Positions 7,950 through 14,485 of a DNA stretch of 33,674 bases are shown piece by piece. This DNA comes from Streptosporangiales bacterium (GTDB taxonomy: Bacteria > Actinomycetota > Actinomycetes > Streptosporangiales > WHSR01): positions 1-33,674 of the forward strand of contig WHSR01000064.1 of assembly GCA_009379995.1 (NCBI GenBank), read 5' to 3'. Under the pieces are notes generated by a model, which was given only the letters and a program-made list of their open reading frames with translations, made no database searches and had not been told where the DNA came from. The stretch's first letter is position 1; every line of letters starts with the position of its first letter. Position numbers and translations under genes: made by a program.

Positions 7950-8429
7950 TCATCCTGCCTTGCCGAACCCGTGCGGTGCGTCCTCGATCAGCCACTCGCC
8001 GCCGTGATGTCCACCCGTGGCTCGCCAGTAGTTCTCCAGAAACAGGTGTCGACGGGTGATCTCGATGAGGTCGAGCAGACCCTTGTCGCTGGTCCACCGA
8101 CGATCCGGCGGATCGAGCGGGTACCAGAGGCAAAGGGCACCGTCCGGGTAGCGGTGCTTGGAGGTCGCGTTCACCTTGGCGTGGACACGCGGGGAGTCCT
8201 GGGGTGGCAGACCATAGGTCGGGTATGGCGGGTTGGCGTAGAACGTGATCGTCACGTCCACGGGATCAGGGTCCCCGACGACGTCGAGGCCAGACAGCAG
8301 GTAGACGAGGCGGTGTCCTTCGCCGTAGTCGTATCCGTACCGGTGCCGCAGTGCGGGTCCGCACCGGCGCCGAGCGTCCCGTTCCAACGGTGCCCACCAT
8401 GCCGCTGCCGCGCCGTACCAGACGGTCAC
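7950..8429 (-). CDS. Stand-alone E2-like protein of short type II CBASS
   Basis: A 159-residue protein with the hallmarks of bacterial E2 (ubiquitin-conjugating-like) proteins found beside CD-NTases. It has a beta-rich N-terminal half (VDVTITFYANPPYPTYGLPP), then KHRYPDGALCLWYP with the presumptive catalytic Cys100 in the Leu-Cys pair. A Trp-rich tail follows (ENYWRATGGHHGGEW). In CBASS, E2 or E1-E2 proteins modify or prime the C-terminus of the CD-NTase and raise its activity. No E1 (Cap2 adenylation domain) or JAB peptidase (Cap3) gene is adjacent, so this is the E2-only, short type II arrangement. It starts with GTG at 8429, overlapping the CD-NTase stop as GTGA, which implies translational coupling. 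How an E2 works without a local E1 is not evident from the sequence. Confidence 0.75.
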   Translation of the reverse strand: MTVWYGAAAAWWAPLERDARRRCGPALRHRYGYDYGEGHRLVYLLSGLDVVGDPDPVDVTITFYANPPYPTYGLPPQDSPRVHAKVNATSKHRYPDGALCLWYPLDPPDRRWTSDKGLLDLIEITRRHLFLENYWRATGGHHGGEWLIEDAPHGFGKAG

Positions 8430-9445
8430 TCCGGCGCCCAGGCCCGAGTGGGGACGGGCGCGGCGACGGTAGACATGCCAACGCCGGTGGTTATGCGCTT
8501 GGCTTCCTCGGCCATCTGGGCGGCGCTGCTGCTGTCGGGGATCACTTCAGGCAGCACCGAGTGCAGGGCGTGCTGGGCGCGGGCGGGTCGGCCAGCCTGC
8601 TTGTGCTCGATCGCCTCTTGGATCTTGTCCCGAGCCAGGCCCAGGCGCCAGGCCACCGATTCACGGGTCATGCCCTTGGGTAGCTTGATCTTGCCGGCCA
8701 CCTTGGCGGGATCCTCGGTGAGCCCGTCGGTGATCGACTTCGCCGCGTGGGTGAAGAACTTCTCCAAGGCCTCCAGCAGGGGCATCGGCTCCTCGGCGAT
8801 GCACTCCAGGGCGAGGGCCTTGATGTTCCAGGAGCAGAGCGGCTTGCCGTGGTGGTCCCGCCAGTGCTTCAGCAGCCGGATCGTCCGGGCGAACGTCCTG
8901 TCAGTCGCCTCGATCGCCATGAGGACGAGCTCGGTGTGGGTCTCCGGGTCGGCCCGGTCCCAGCCCTCCGGGAGCTTCATGTTCGGGATGAACAGGCCCG
9001 GCCTCGTCAGGTTATCGATCGCGACGATGACATCCGCGGTGAAGTCGTCCTGCCCGGGGGTGACCGGATCGCCGAACCGGACCAGGACGGCCCGCTTCTG
9101 GCCCTCGATGGTGACGGTTAGCTTTGGGTAGCCGTCCTTGAGATGGTCCTTGATCGCGTCTCTGGCCTGCTCCATGAGCGGCCGAGGGCCGAGGCCGTTG
9201 GGCCCGTACCCGTCGGCCTCCTTCACCACTACGCCGAGGTCGACGTCGGTGAGCGGCGTGTTGGCGTCACCGTGCGCCACGCTTCCGTTCACGTAGATGC
9301 GCGAACCGGGAAACGCGTCCTCCAGCGCCTCTGCCAACCCTCCCCGCCGGACGCGGGCCTCCTGTAGCTCTTCAGGCGTCACCTGCAAAACGAGCCGACC
9401 CTCGTCAAGCTGCTCCTCCAACGACTCGGCAGAATCCTCCGCCAT
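8426..9445 (-). CDS. CD-NTase (cGAS/DncV-like nucleotidyltransferase) of CBASS
   Basis: A 339-residue nucleotidyltransferase. The polymerase-beta-type active site is clear: NGSVAHGDANTPLTDVDLGV gives the GS motif at residues 54-55 and the metal-binding Asp67 and Asp69, with a third likely Asp138 in FTADVIVAID. The C-terminal half contains ETHTELVLMAIEATD and RLLKHWRDHHGKPL, typical of the CD-NTase/OAS-like helical lobe. Such enzymes make cyclic di- or trinucleotide signals on phage infection; clade and product cannot be assigned by eye. The ATG at 9445 is chosen because AGGAGG lies 4 bp upstream; the longer frame to 9667 lacks family similarity. It is the first gene of the operon, followed by the E2-like and membrane proteins. 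The C-terminal tail that E2 might modify ends in RAWAPE. Confidence 0.82.
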   Translation of the reverse strand: MAEDSAESLEEQLDEGRLVLQVTPEELQEARVRRGGLAEALEDAFPGSRIYVNGSVAHGDANTPLTDVDLGVVVKEADGYGPNGLGPRPLMEQARDAIKDHLKDGYPKLTVTIEGQKRAVLVRFGDPVTPGQDDFTADVIVAIDNLTRPGLFIPNMKLPEGWDRADPETHTELVLMAIEATDRTFARTIRLLKHWRDHHGKPLCSWNIKALALECIAEEPMPLLEALEKFFTHAAKSITDGLTEDPAKVAGKIKLPKGMTRESVAWRLGLARDKIQEAIEHKQAGRPARAQHALHSVLPEVIPDSSSAAQMAEEAKRITTGVGMSTVAAPVPTRAWAPE

Positions 9446-9515
9446 AGGTCCTCCTCTGTGGGCTGTTTCAGCCAGGGATGGACCCGGCGTCCGCGCGAAG
9501 GCGGCCGAGCATGAC

Positions 9516-9542
9516 AGCTTGGTCACACGGTGCAGCCAAGCT
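9516..9542. promoter_or_regulatory. Inverted repeat upstream of the CBASS operon
   Basis: AGCTTGG at 9516-9522 is repeated in inverse as CCAAGCT at 9536-9542, a perfect 7-bp dyad with a 13-bp centre. It lies 70-97 bp before the CD-NTase start codon. It could be an operator for the defence operon or for the small ORF read the other way. No regulator gene is obvious nearby. Confidence 0.3.
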
Positions 9543-9587
9543 GGTCTGGTTGGGGTATGGTCTCCAAGGCCAGTAAGGAGGACCCCG

Positions 9588-9749
9588 GTGCTCGTCGCCC
9601 GTCGCGCGAAGCGCCGGGGTTCCTTGCACTGCCAGCAGCTTACCGGTGTGCGCCGACAGTCGAACACAGTTTCTCGTCCATCCAGCGACCCGGGTGATAG
9701 CGACGAACCAGCCGTCCTTCGTCTACTGGGTACGCCTGGGCGGGTGTAG
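9588..9749 (+). CDS. Possible small ORF, 53 residues
   Basis: A GTG at 9588 is preceded by a textbook AAGGAGG at 9575-9581 with a 6-bp gap. The short product is basic and has no motif, signal peptide or membrane span. It lies in the otherwise empty 338-bp stretch between the CD-NTase start and the small membrane-protein gene, divergent from the CBASS operon. The ribosome site is the only strong argument, and the composition is not clearly protein-like. Confidence 0.25.
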   Translation: MLVARRAKRRGSLHCQQLTGVRRQSNTVSRPSSDPGDSDEPAVLRLLGTPGRV

Positions 9750-9783
9750 AGGATCTGCCACCCAGGCGCACCCAGCAGCCGAG

Positions 9784-9972
9784 CTACTCCACAATGGCGT
9801 GCAGCCCACCGGCGACGCCGATCCCCGCGACAATCGCGGCTACTGGACCACCCGCCATCCCGGCAACCGCCGCCGCGGTACTCGCCAGGGTGGCGATTAC
9901 CGCCCAGCGCTGTGGCAACCTCCGAGGATCGGGTTCCTCGGGCTGATGCTCTTCCCGTCGTACGCTGTGCAT
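9784..9972 (-). CDS. Small membrane protein, 62 residues
   Basis: The product has a charged N-terminal 22 residues or so (HSVRREEHQPEEPDPRR) followed by a long hydrophobic, Ala/Gly-rich segment (WAVIATLASTAAAVAGMAGG and on) that could form two short or one long membrane span. The ATG at 9972 has an excellent GGAGG site 7 bp upstream. Short membrane proteins like this are common on integrative elements and conjugative plasmids of actinomycetes, where some assist plasmid spreading; that role is a guess here. It is far enough from the CD-NTase gene (about 340 bp) to be a separate transcript. Confidence 0.6.
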   Translation of the reverse strand: MHSVRREEHQPEEPDPRRLPQRWAVIATLASTAAAVAGMAGGPVAAIVAGIGVAGGLHAIVE

Positions 9973-10135
9973 GCGTCGTCCTCCAATCTCCGGAACTGGT
10001 GATGCGAGGCGCCGCAGGGAGTGGCCCCCGGGATGCAGCCTGGGGGTCACTCGCACGTCCTCCGTGCAGTCCCTGGCGCCTAGGAACTCATCATCGGCGG
10101 TCGCCGGCGGGGTCGCGAGTACACTGCGAGGACAC

Positions 10136-10201
10136 CTTGACCCGCCAGTGATCTTCTTCGATATCGCACACACGCGCGTGGTCGTGTATAGGCGGGTCAA
10201 G
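10136..10201. promoter_or_regulatory. Dyad-rich control region before the Rep-like gene
   Basis: CTTGACCCGCC at 10136-10146 recurs inverted as GGCGGGTCAAG at 10191-10201, a perfect 11-bp repeat flanking 44 bp. The interior holds two smaller palindromes, CGATATCG and CACGCGCGTG. Each outer arm contains TTGACC, a possible -35 element on either strand. The region ends 26 bp before the start of the Rep-like gene. It may be an operator, a divergent promoter, or part of an element origin. Confidence 0.5.
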
Positions 10202-10227
10202 CGGTTCAGAACAACAAGGAGAAATTC

Positions 10228-11244
10228 GTGGCCAAGATCCTTCCCGATCTTGATCGCGGGAGCGGCGGGGACCGCCAACGCATCGATCGTCGCCTTGCCC
10301 GGGTGATGAAGATGGCGCCGATGGTGGCGGCCGCAACCGCGAGGTTGCGGGAACAGGGACGGTGGCCCGAGACGGTACGTGTCCGACCCCATTTCGTTTA
10401 CCGGCGTACGCCGGCTCCCGGAGATCCCTCTGATCGTCGTCTGCCCGAGAGACGTCATCGCCCTCCGGCGACGCGCATCCTCTCTCCGAACGGCATTGCG
10501 CTCCGCCTTTACCTGATCGCGTTGTTCGAGGCGCAGATGCACGCCCGTCCCGGACGTAGACCCGCCAACAGGTTGCCCCTGAGGGCTGGCGGCTCCGAGA
10601 CCGGCTGGATCGACCTGATCGCGGTTCCCGTCGAACGCCACGGCTCCGGCACAACCTCCGCCAGCGTGTCGGACAAGAAACAGCGAAGGGTGCTCTCGGC
10701 CCTCAAACACCTCGCCGATCTTGAGGTGCAGCTGGTTCACCTACCGCAGCTCGGCATGAAGACAGGCAAGTACGAAGGCTTCCAGCTTCTCGACGAAGGT
10801 GGGGTGCGTGAGAACGCCGACGCGATCCCGTACGTCATTCCCCGCAAGAACGAACATGCATTCGATCTTCCGACCGGACTGTTCGAGAACGGGTGGATTC
10901 ACGTCCTTGAGGACACCGAGTTGGCCTTCGTGATGATGCTCGCCTGTCGGCTACATGAGGCACGTCGGGAGGCCCAGGTCAAGGTACAGAGCGATGAGCG
11001 GATCCTTCACTTTGGGTTGGGTCGGGATGCCTATGAGGCGCATATGACGCTCGCCGGTTTCGGCTTGGTGGACGTGGAGGTCGATGAGAACCGCCACCAC
11101 GACGGCAAGGTGCGTGACTTCGGCCGGGGTGGTGAGGCGCGGCTTCACACGTTCCGCCTGCTCTGGGACGGTTTCGGCGAGCCGGCCGCGGCCACTGTGC
11201 TGCGCGCACTCAGGAGAGCGAGGCACCGTGGATATCGGTGGTGA
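10228..11244 (+). CDS. Rep-like mobile-element protein, function unknown
   Basis: A 338-residue soluble protein that I do not recognise with certainty. It is rich in basic residues at the N-terminus (QRIDRRLARVMK and RRTPAPGDPSDRRLPERRHR). It then reads as two mixed alpha/beta or winged-helix-like parts, one around LSPNGIALRLYLIALFEAQ and KQRRVLSALKHLADLEV, the other around DTELAFVMMLACRLHEA and GRDAYEAHMTLAGFGLVDVE. The layout resembles helix-turn-helix replication initiators of actinobacterial plasmids and integrative elements, but no rolling-circle or primase motif is visible. The GTG at 10228 has AAGGAG 6 bp upstream. The stop overlaps the next small ORF as GTGA, and the integrase follows, so it belongs to the element backbone. 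Confidence 0.6.
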   Translation: MAKILPDLDRGSGGDRQRIDRRLARVMKMAPMVAAATARLREQGRWPETVRVRPHFVYRRTPAPGDPSDRRLPERRHRPPATRILSPNGIALRLYLIALFEAQMHARPGRRPANRLPLRAGGSETGWIDLIAVPVERHGSGTTSASVSDKKQRRVLSALKHLADLEVQLVHLPQLGMKTGKYEGFQLLDEGGVRENADAIPYVIPRKNEHAFDLPTGLFENGWIHVLEDTELAFVMMLACRLHEARREAQVKVQSDERILHFGLGRDAYEAHMTLAGFGLVDVEVDENRHHDGKVRDFGRGGEARLHTFRLLWDGFGEPAAATVLRALRRARHRGYRW

Positions 11245-11408
11245 CAGAACTCGCTCGGAGCCGATGCTCGTCGTCACGACGCGGGGTTGTCGCATTCGCC
11301 CAGAGCGGCGCAGATCTTCAGCTTCTCGGTTTCGGCACTGCTGGAGGTTCGGACCTCGACCCAGTGAAGCCGACTCGCGACCTCATCCAGAAGAAGGAGG
11401 AACCGTAA
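11241..11408 (+). CDS. Small ORF coupled to the Rep-like gene, 55 residues
   Basis: The GTG at 11241 overlaps the stop of the preceding gene as GTGA, and the frame stays open to a TAA 12 bp before the integrase start. The product is about 55 residues, starts basic and ends TRDLIQKKEEP. This is where integrative elements usually encode the excisionase, yet no helix-turn-helix pattern such as SVxEVAxxL is visible. It may be a small element protein or a chance frame. Confidence 0.35.
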   Translation: MTELARSRCSSSRRGVVAFAQSGADLQLLGFGTAGGSDLDPVKPTRDLIQKKEEP

Positions 11409-11420
11409 GAAGGAGAAGGA

Positions 11421-12668
11421 GTGAGTAGCAGGAAGAGGAAGAGGCGCAGCCCGGGCGAGGGCAGTGTCTTCGAGTTCACGACCAAGGCGGATGTGACCCG
11501 TTATGGGATCAAGTTCCTTGTCCCCCAGCCGGATGGCACCCTCAAGCAGGTGCTTCGGCGGCGTGGGCAGAACGGCGAGATCTGGGAGAAGTACGGGGAC
11601 GCGGCGAAGGCGCTCCGCGACGCGCTCGGCAAGGTCGACCGTAACGAGTGGGTCGAGCCGTCCAAGCAGCCGCTGGGGGAGTACCTCGACGAGTGGGCCG
11701 CCGGGCTGCGGCTGGCGGACTCGACGGTGGCCAGCTACCGGAAGAACATCCGGCTACACCTCAAGCCGTACCTCGGTGGGGTGCCGCTCGCTTCGCTGAC
11801 CACGGCGAAGATCAACGAGCTGTACCGGACGCTGGAGGGCGGCGGTCGGCGCGACCACAAGACGGGCGGTGCGCTGTCGGCCCGCACGGTGCGCTACATT
11901 CACACCATCCTCCGTGCGGCCCTGCAGGCGGCGGTCGAGTCCGACCGGCTCACCAAGAACCCGGCGGACAGGGCCGACCCGCCCACGGCGAAGCAGGCGA
12001 AGGCGCCGGAGATGCATCCGTGGAGCGACGACCAGCTGCGAGCGTTCCTCGACTGGTCGAAGGACAACAGCGCCCTCCACACCGCGTGGTACGTGCTGGC
12101 GATGACCGGCATGCGGCGCGGGGAGCTGCTCGCCCTGCGATGGCGGGACGTCGACCTGGACGCGGGCACGATCAGCGTCCGCCGGTCGGTCGGCCTCGTG
12201 CGGAACAAGGGCAAGGGGGCCGAAATCAAGGAAGGGCCGACGAAGACCAGCAAGCCGCGCGTGGTCGACATCGACGACGCGACCGTGACCCTGCTGCGGG
12301 CGCACCGACGCGAGCGCGGCAACCTCGCCCTCCAGCTCGGCCGGGACGACGCGCTCGTATTCGGCGACCACGAGGGACGCTGGCGGCACCCGGAGCGGTT
12401 CTCCCGCACCTTCAAGGCGCACCTGAACCGCTGCCGCAGGGATCTGGCCAAGCGCAAGGTCGAGCCGCCCGAGGAGATCCGGGTGCACGACCTACGGCAC
12501 ACCCACGCGACGATCCTCCTCCGGGCGGGAGTCCACCCGAAGATCGTCAGCGAGCGGCTCGGGCACGCGAACGTGTCGATCACGCTCGACACCTACTCGC
12601 ACGTCCTTCCGACGATCCAGCGCGAAGCGGTCGCCAAGCTGGCCGCGATCATGGGCGGGAACGCCTGA
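11421..12668 (+). CDS. int: Tyrosine site-specific recombinase (integrase)
   Basis: A 415-residue phage/ICE-type integrase. It has a basic Arg/Lys-rich N-terminal arm-binding segment, a SAM-like core-binding domain around residues 75-180 (LGEYLDEWAAGLRLADSTVA), and a C-terminal catalytic domain. The catalytic residues are visible: Arg in TGMRRGELLALRW, a Lys-containing beta hairpin, HDLRHTHAT (His and Arg), LGHANVSIT (His) and the nucleophile Tyr in DTYSHV. The GTG start at 11421 follows GAAGGAGAAGGA. The enzyme inserts and, with an excisionase, excises an element at a tRNA gene. It ends about 100 bp from the 3' end of tRNA-Leu, the usual int-att-tRNA order. No frameshift or missing catalytic residue is seen, so it may be active. 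Confidence 0.93.
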   Translation: MSSRKRKRRSPGEGSVFEFTTKADVTRYGIKFLVPQPDGTLKQVLRRRGQNGEIWEKYGDAAKALRDALGKVDRNEWVEPSKQPLGEYLDEWAAGLRLADSTVASYRKNIRLHLKPYLGGVPLASLTTAKINELYRTLEGGGRRDHKTGGALSARTVRYIHTILRAALQAAVESDRLTKNPADRADPPTAKQAKAPEMHPWSDDQLRAFLDWSKDNSALHTAWYVLAMTGMRRGELLALRWRDVDLDAGTISVRRSVGLVRNKGKGAEIKEGPTKTSKPRVVDIDDATVTLLRAHRRERGNLALQLGRDDALVFGDHEGRWRHPERFSRTFKAHLNRCRRDLAKRKVEPPEEIRVHDLRHTHATILLRAGVHPKIVSERLGHANVSITLDTYSHVLPTIQREAVAKLAAIMGGNA

Positions 12669-12726
12669 CCGATGCACGAAGTATCAACGAAGTATCACGG
12701 GACCGGTTCTGGGCCGCACATGAAGA

Positions 12727-12762
12727 AGCCCCGGGCCCGTGACCTGCACGTTTCCCGGGGCT
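12727..12762. terminator. Bidirectional hairpin between int and tRNA-Leu
   Basis: AGCCCCGGG at 12727-12735 pairs perfectly with CCCGGGGCT at 12754-12762 around an 18-nt loop. It sits 6 bp beyond the tRNA 3' end (read leftwards) and 58 bp after the integrase stop, so it can end either transcript. Confidence 0.6.
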
Positions 12763-12768
12763 CTCGGG

Positions 12769-12795
12769 TGTCCGAGGGGGGACTTGAACCCCCAT
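12769..12795. other. Putative chromosomal attachment site at the tRNA-Leu 3' end
   Basis: The T-arm and acceptor end of tRNA-Leu lie just beyond the integrase gene, where tyrosine integrases of tRNA-targeting elements recombine. The crossover core would be some 20-50 bp of tRNA 3' sequence. I could not find a second copy elsewhere in the window, so the other end of the element is outside it, lost, or too diverged. Exact limits are therefore inferred. Confidence 0.4.
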
Positions 12796-12854
12796 GCCCG
12801 TTACCGGGCACTAGCACCTCAAGCTAGCGCGTCTGCCTATTCCGCCACCCGGAC
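12769..12854 (-). tRNA. tRNA-Leu, anticodon GAG
   Basis: An 86-nt class II tRNA. Acceptor stem GTCCGGG pairs with CTCGGAC (one G-U), the anticodon stem CTAGC/GCTAG carries the loop TTGAGGT (anticodon GAG, reads CTC), a long variable arm is TGCCCGGTAACGGGCA, and the T arm is GGGGG-TTCAAGT-CCCCC. The discriminator is A and no CCA is encoded. The 3' end faces left towards the integrase, which makes it the probable integration site. Confidence 0.95.
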
Positions 12855-13011
12855 GCGTCAGTGGACCGACGCCGTCGGCGCCTCCACACGATAGCAAATC
12901 CGACGCCACCCGGTAGTCGCGGAGGGGCCACGGCAGGATGGCCTTAACACCTATCCGACCAGAGCGACCCTGCCGACCAATCCGAACAAGGGGAGCCCCG
13001 AAGGAGACGCC

Positions 13012-14343
13012 GTGTCCGACCAGGATGACCTGCACCGCCACGCGAGCACCGCGGCCGACGAGGTGGTCGACCTCTGCCGTGAACTCATCCGGATCGACAC
13101 CACCAATACCGGTGACGACTCCGGTCCGGGCGAACGCGCCGCGGCGGAGTACGTGGCGGGCAAGCTCGCCGAGGTCGGCCTGGAGCCGCGGGTGTTCGAA
13201 TCGGAGCCGGGGCGGACCAGCGTGGTGGCCCGGGTTCCGGGCGAGGACCCGCAGCGGGAGGCGCTGCTGGTGCACGGCCACCTCGACGTGGTCCCGGCGG
13301 ACGCGGCCGACTGGGAGGTCCACCCCTTCTCCGGGGAGATCGTCGACGGCTGTGTCTGGGGTCGGGGAGCCGTCGACATGAAGGACATGGACGCGATGAT
13401 GCTCGCCGTGATCCGGCAGCGGCTGCGGGAGGGCCGCCGCCCGCCCCGGGACGTCGTGCTCGCTTTCCTCGCCGACGAGGAGGCCGGCGGCGTGCTCGGT
13501 GCCCGATGGCTGGTCGACAACCACCCGGAGCTGTTCGACGGCTGCACCGAGGCCGTCGGTGAGGTGGGCGGCTTCAGCGTCACGGTACGGGACGACCTGC
13601 GTCTCTACCTCATCGAGACCGCGGAGAAGGGGATGGCCTGGATGCGCCTCACCGCCCGCGGCCGGGCCGGTCACGGCTCGATGCTGAACGACGACAACGC
13701 CGTCACCGAGCTGTCCGAGGCGGTGGCCCGCCTGGGTCGGCACCGCTTTCCGATTCGGCTGACCAAGACGGTACGGACCTTCCTGGAGGAGCTGTCCGAC
13801 GTCTTTGGCATGCGGCTCGACCCCGACGACTTGGACGCCACGGTGGCCAAGCTTGGTCCGATGGCGAGGCTGATCGGCGCGACCCTGCGCAACACGGTGA
13901 ACCCGACGATGCTGTCGGCCGGCTACAAGGTGAACGTGATCCCGCAGCGGGCCGAGGCTCAGGTCGACGGCCGCTTCCTGCCCGGCTTCGAGGACGAGTT
14001 CTTCGCCCAGGTGGACGACTTGCTCGGCCCGAAGGTGCAGCGGGAGTTCGTCCAACACAACATCGCCCTGGAGACCGAGTTCGAGGGCGCCTTGATGGAT
14101 GCCATGGCGGCCGCATTGCGAAGTGAAGACCCGTATGCCCGTATTGCTCCATATTGTCTATCTGGCGGCACGGATGCGAAATCCTTCAGCCTTCTCGGCA
14201 TGCGTTGCTTTGGCTTCGCCCCTCTTCGTCTTCCGGCAAACCTGGACTTTTCCGGCATGTTTCACGGAGTGAATGAGCGTGTACCGGTCGACAGCTTGAC
14301 CTTTGGTGTGAAAGTGTTCGATAGCTTCCTAGACCGGTGCTGA
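13012..14343 (+). CDS. M20 family metallopeptidase (ArgE/DapE-like)
   Basis: A 443-residue zinc-dependent amidohydrolase or peptidase. HGHLDVV near residue 88 carries a metal His and the catalytic-site Asp, GRGAVDMKDMD gives the bridging Asp, FLADEEAGG the catalytic Glu pair, and SGMFHGVNERV near the C-terminus the last metal His. A dimerisation insert occupies the middle (TARGRAGHGSM onwards). It belongs with the dipeptidase/acetylornithine deacetylase/succinyl-DAP desuccinylase group; the exact substrate is not readable. The GTG at 13012 has AAGGAG 5 bp before it. From about 14105 to the stop, codon use shifts sharply towards A/T-ending codons while the family motifs continue. Confidence 0.9.
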   Translation: MSDQDDLHRHASTAADEVVDLCRELIRIDTTNTGDDSGPGERAAAEYVAGKLAEVGLEPRVFESEPGRTSVVARVPGEDPQREALLVHGHLDVVPADAADWEVHPFSGEIVDGCVWGRGAVDMKDMDAMMLAVIRQRLREGRRPPRDVVLAFLADEEAGGVLGARWLVDNHPELFDGCTEAVGEVGGFSVTVRDDLRLYLIETAEKGMAWMRLTARGRAGHGSMLNDDNAVTELSEAVARLGRHRFPIRLTKTVRTFLEELSDVFGMRLDPDDLDATVAKLGPMARLIGATLRNTVNPTMLSAGYKVNVIPQRAEAQVDGRFLPGFEDEFFAQVDDLLGPKVQREFVQHNIALETEFEGALMDAMAAALRSEDPYARIAPYCLSGGTDAKSFSLLGMRCFGFAPLRLPANLDFSGMFHGVNERVPVDSLTFGVKVFDSFLDRC

Positions 14344-14485
14344 GGACCTGTGCAGGGGAAGCGGCGCAAAACACGACACATTTTTTGTGAAGTCCTTGAG
14401 ACATAGTCCCTCGGTGGTGCTAACGTGACCGCCGTTGTGGGGGCAGTCATTGCTGACCTCGTGTCAGAAGTGTCTGGAGGTGCGC

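Noticed and set aside
1..11400. Second copy of the tRNA-Leu 3' end as left attachment site
   Set aside because: Reading for the acceptor/T-arm sequence on both strands gave no convincing match; an exact search is needed to be sure.
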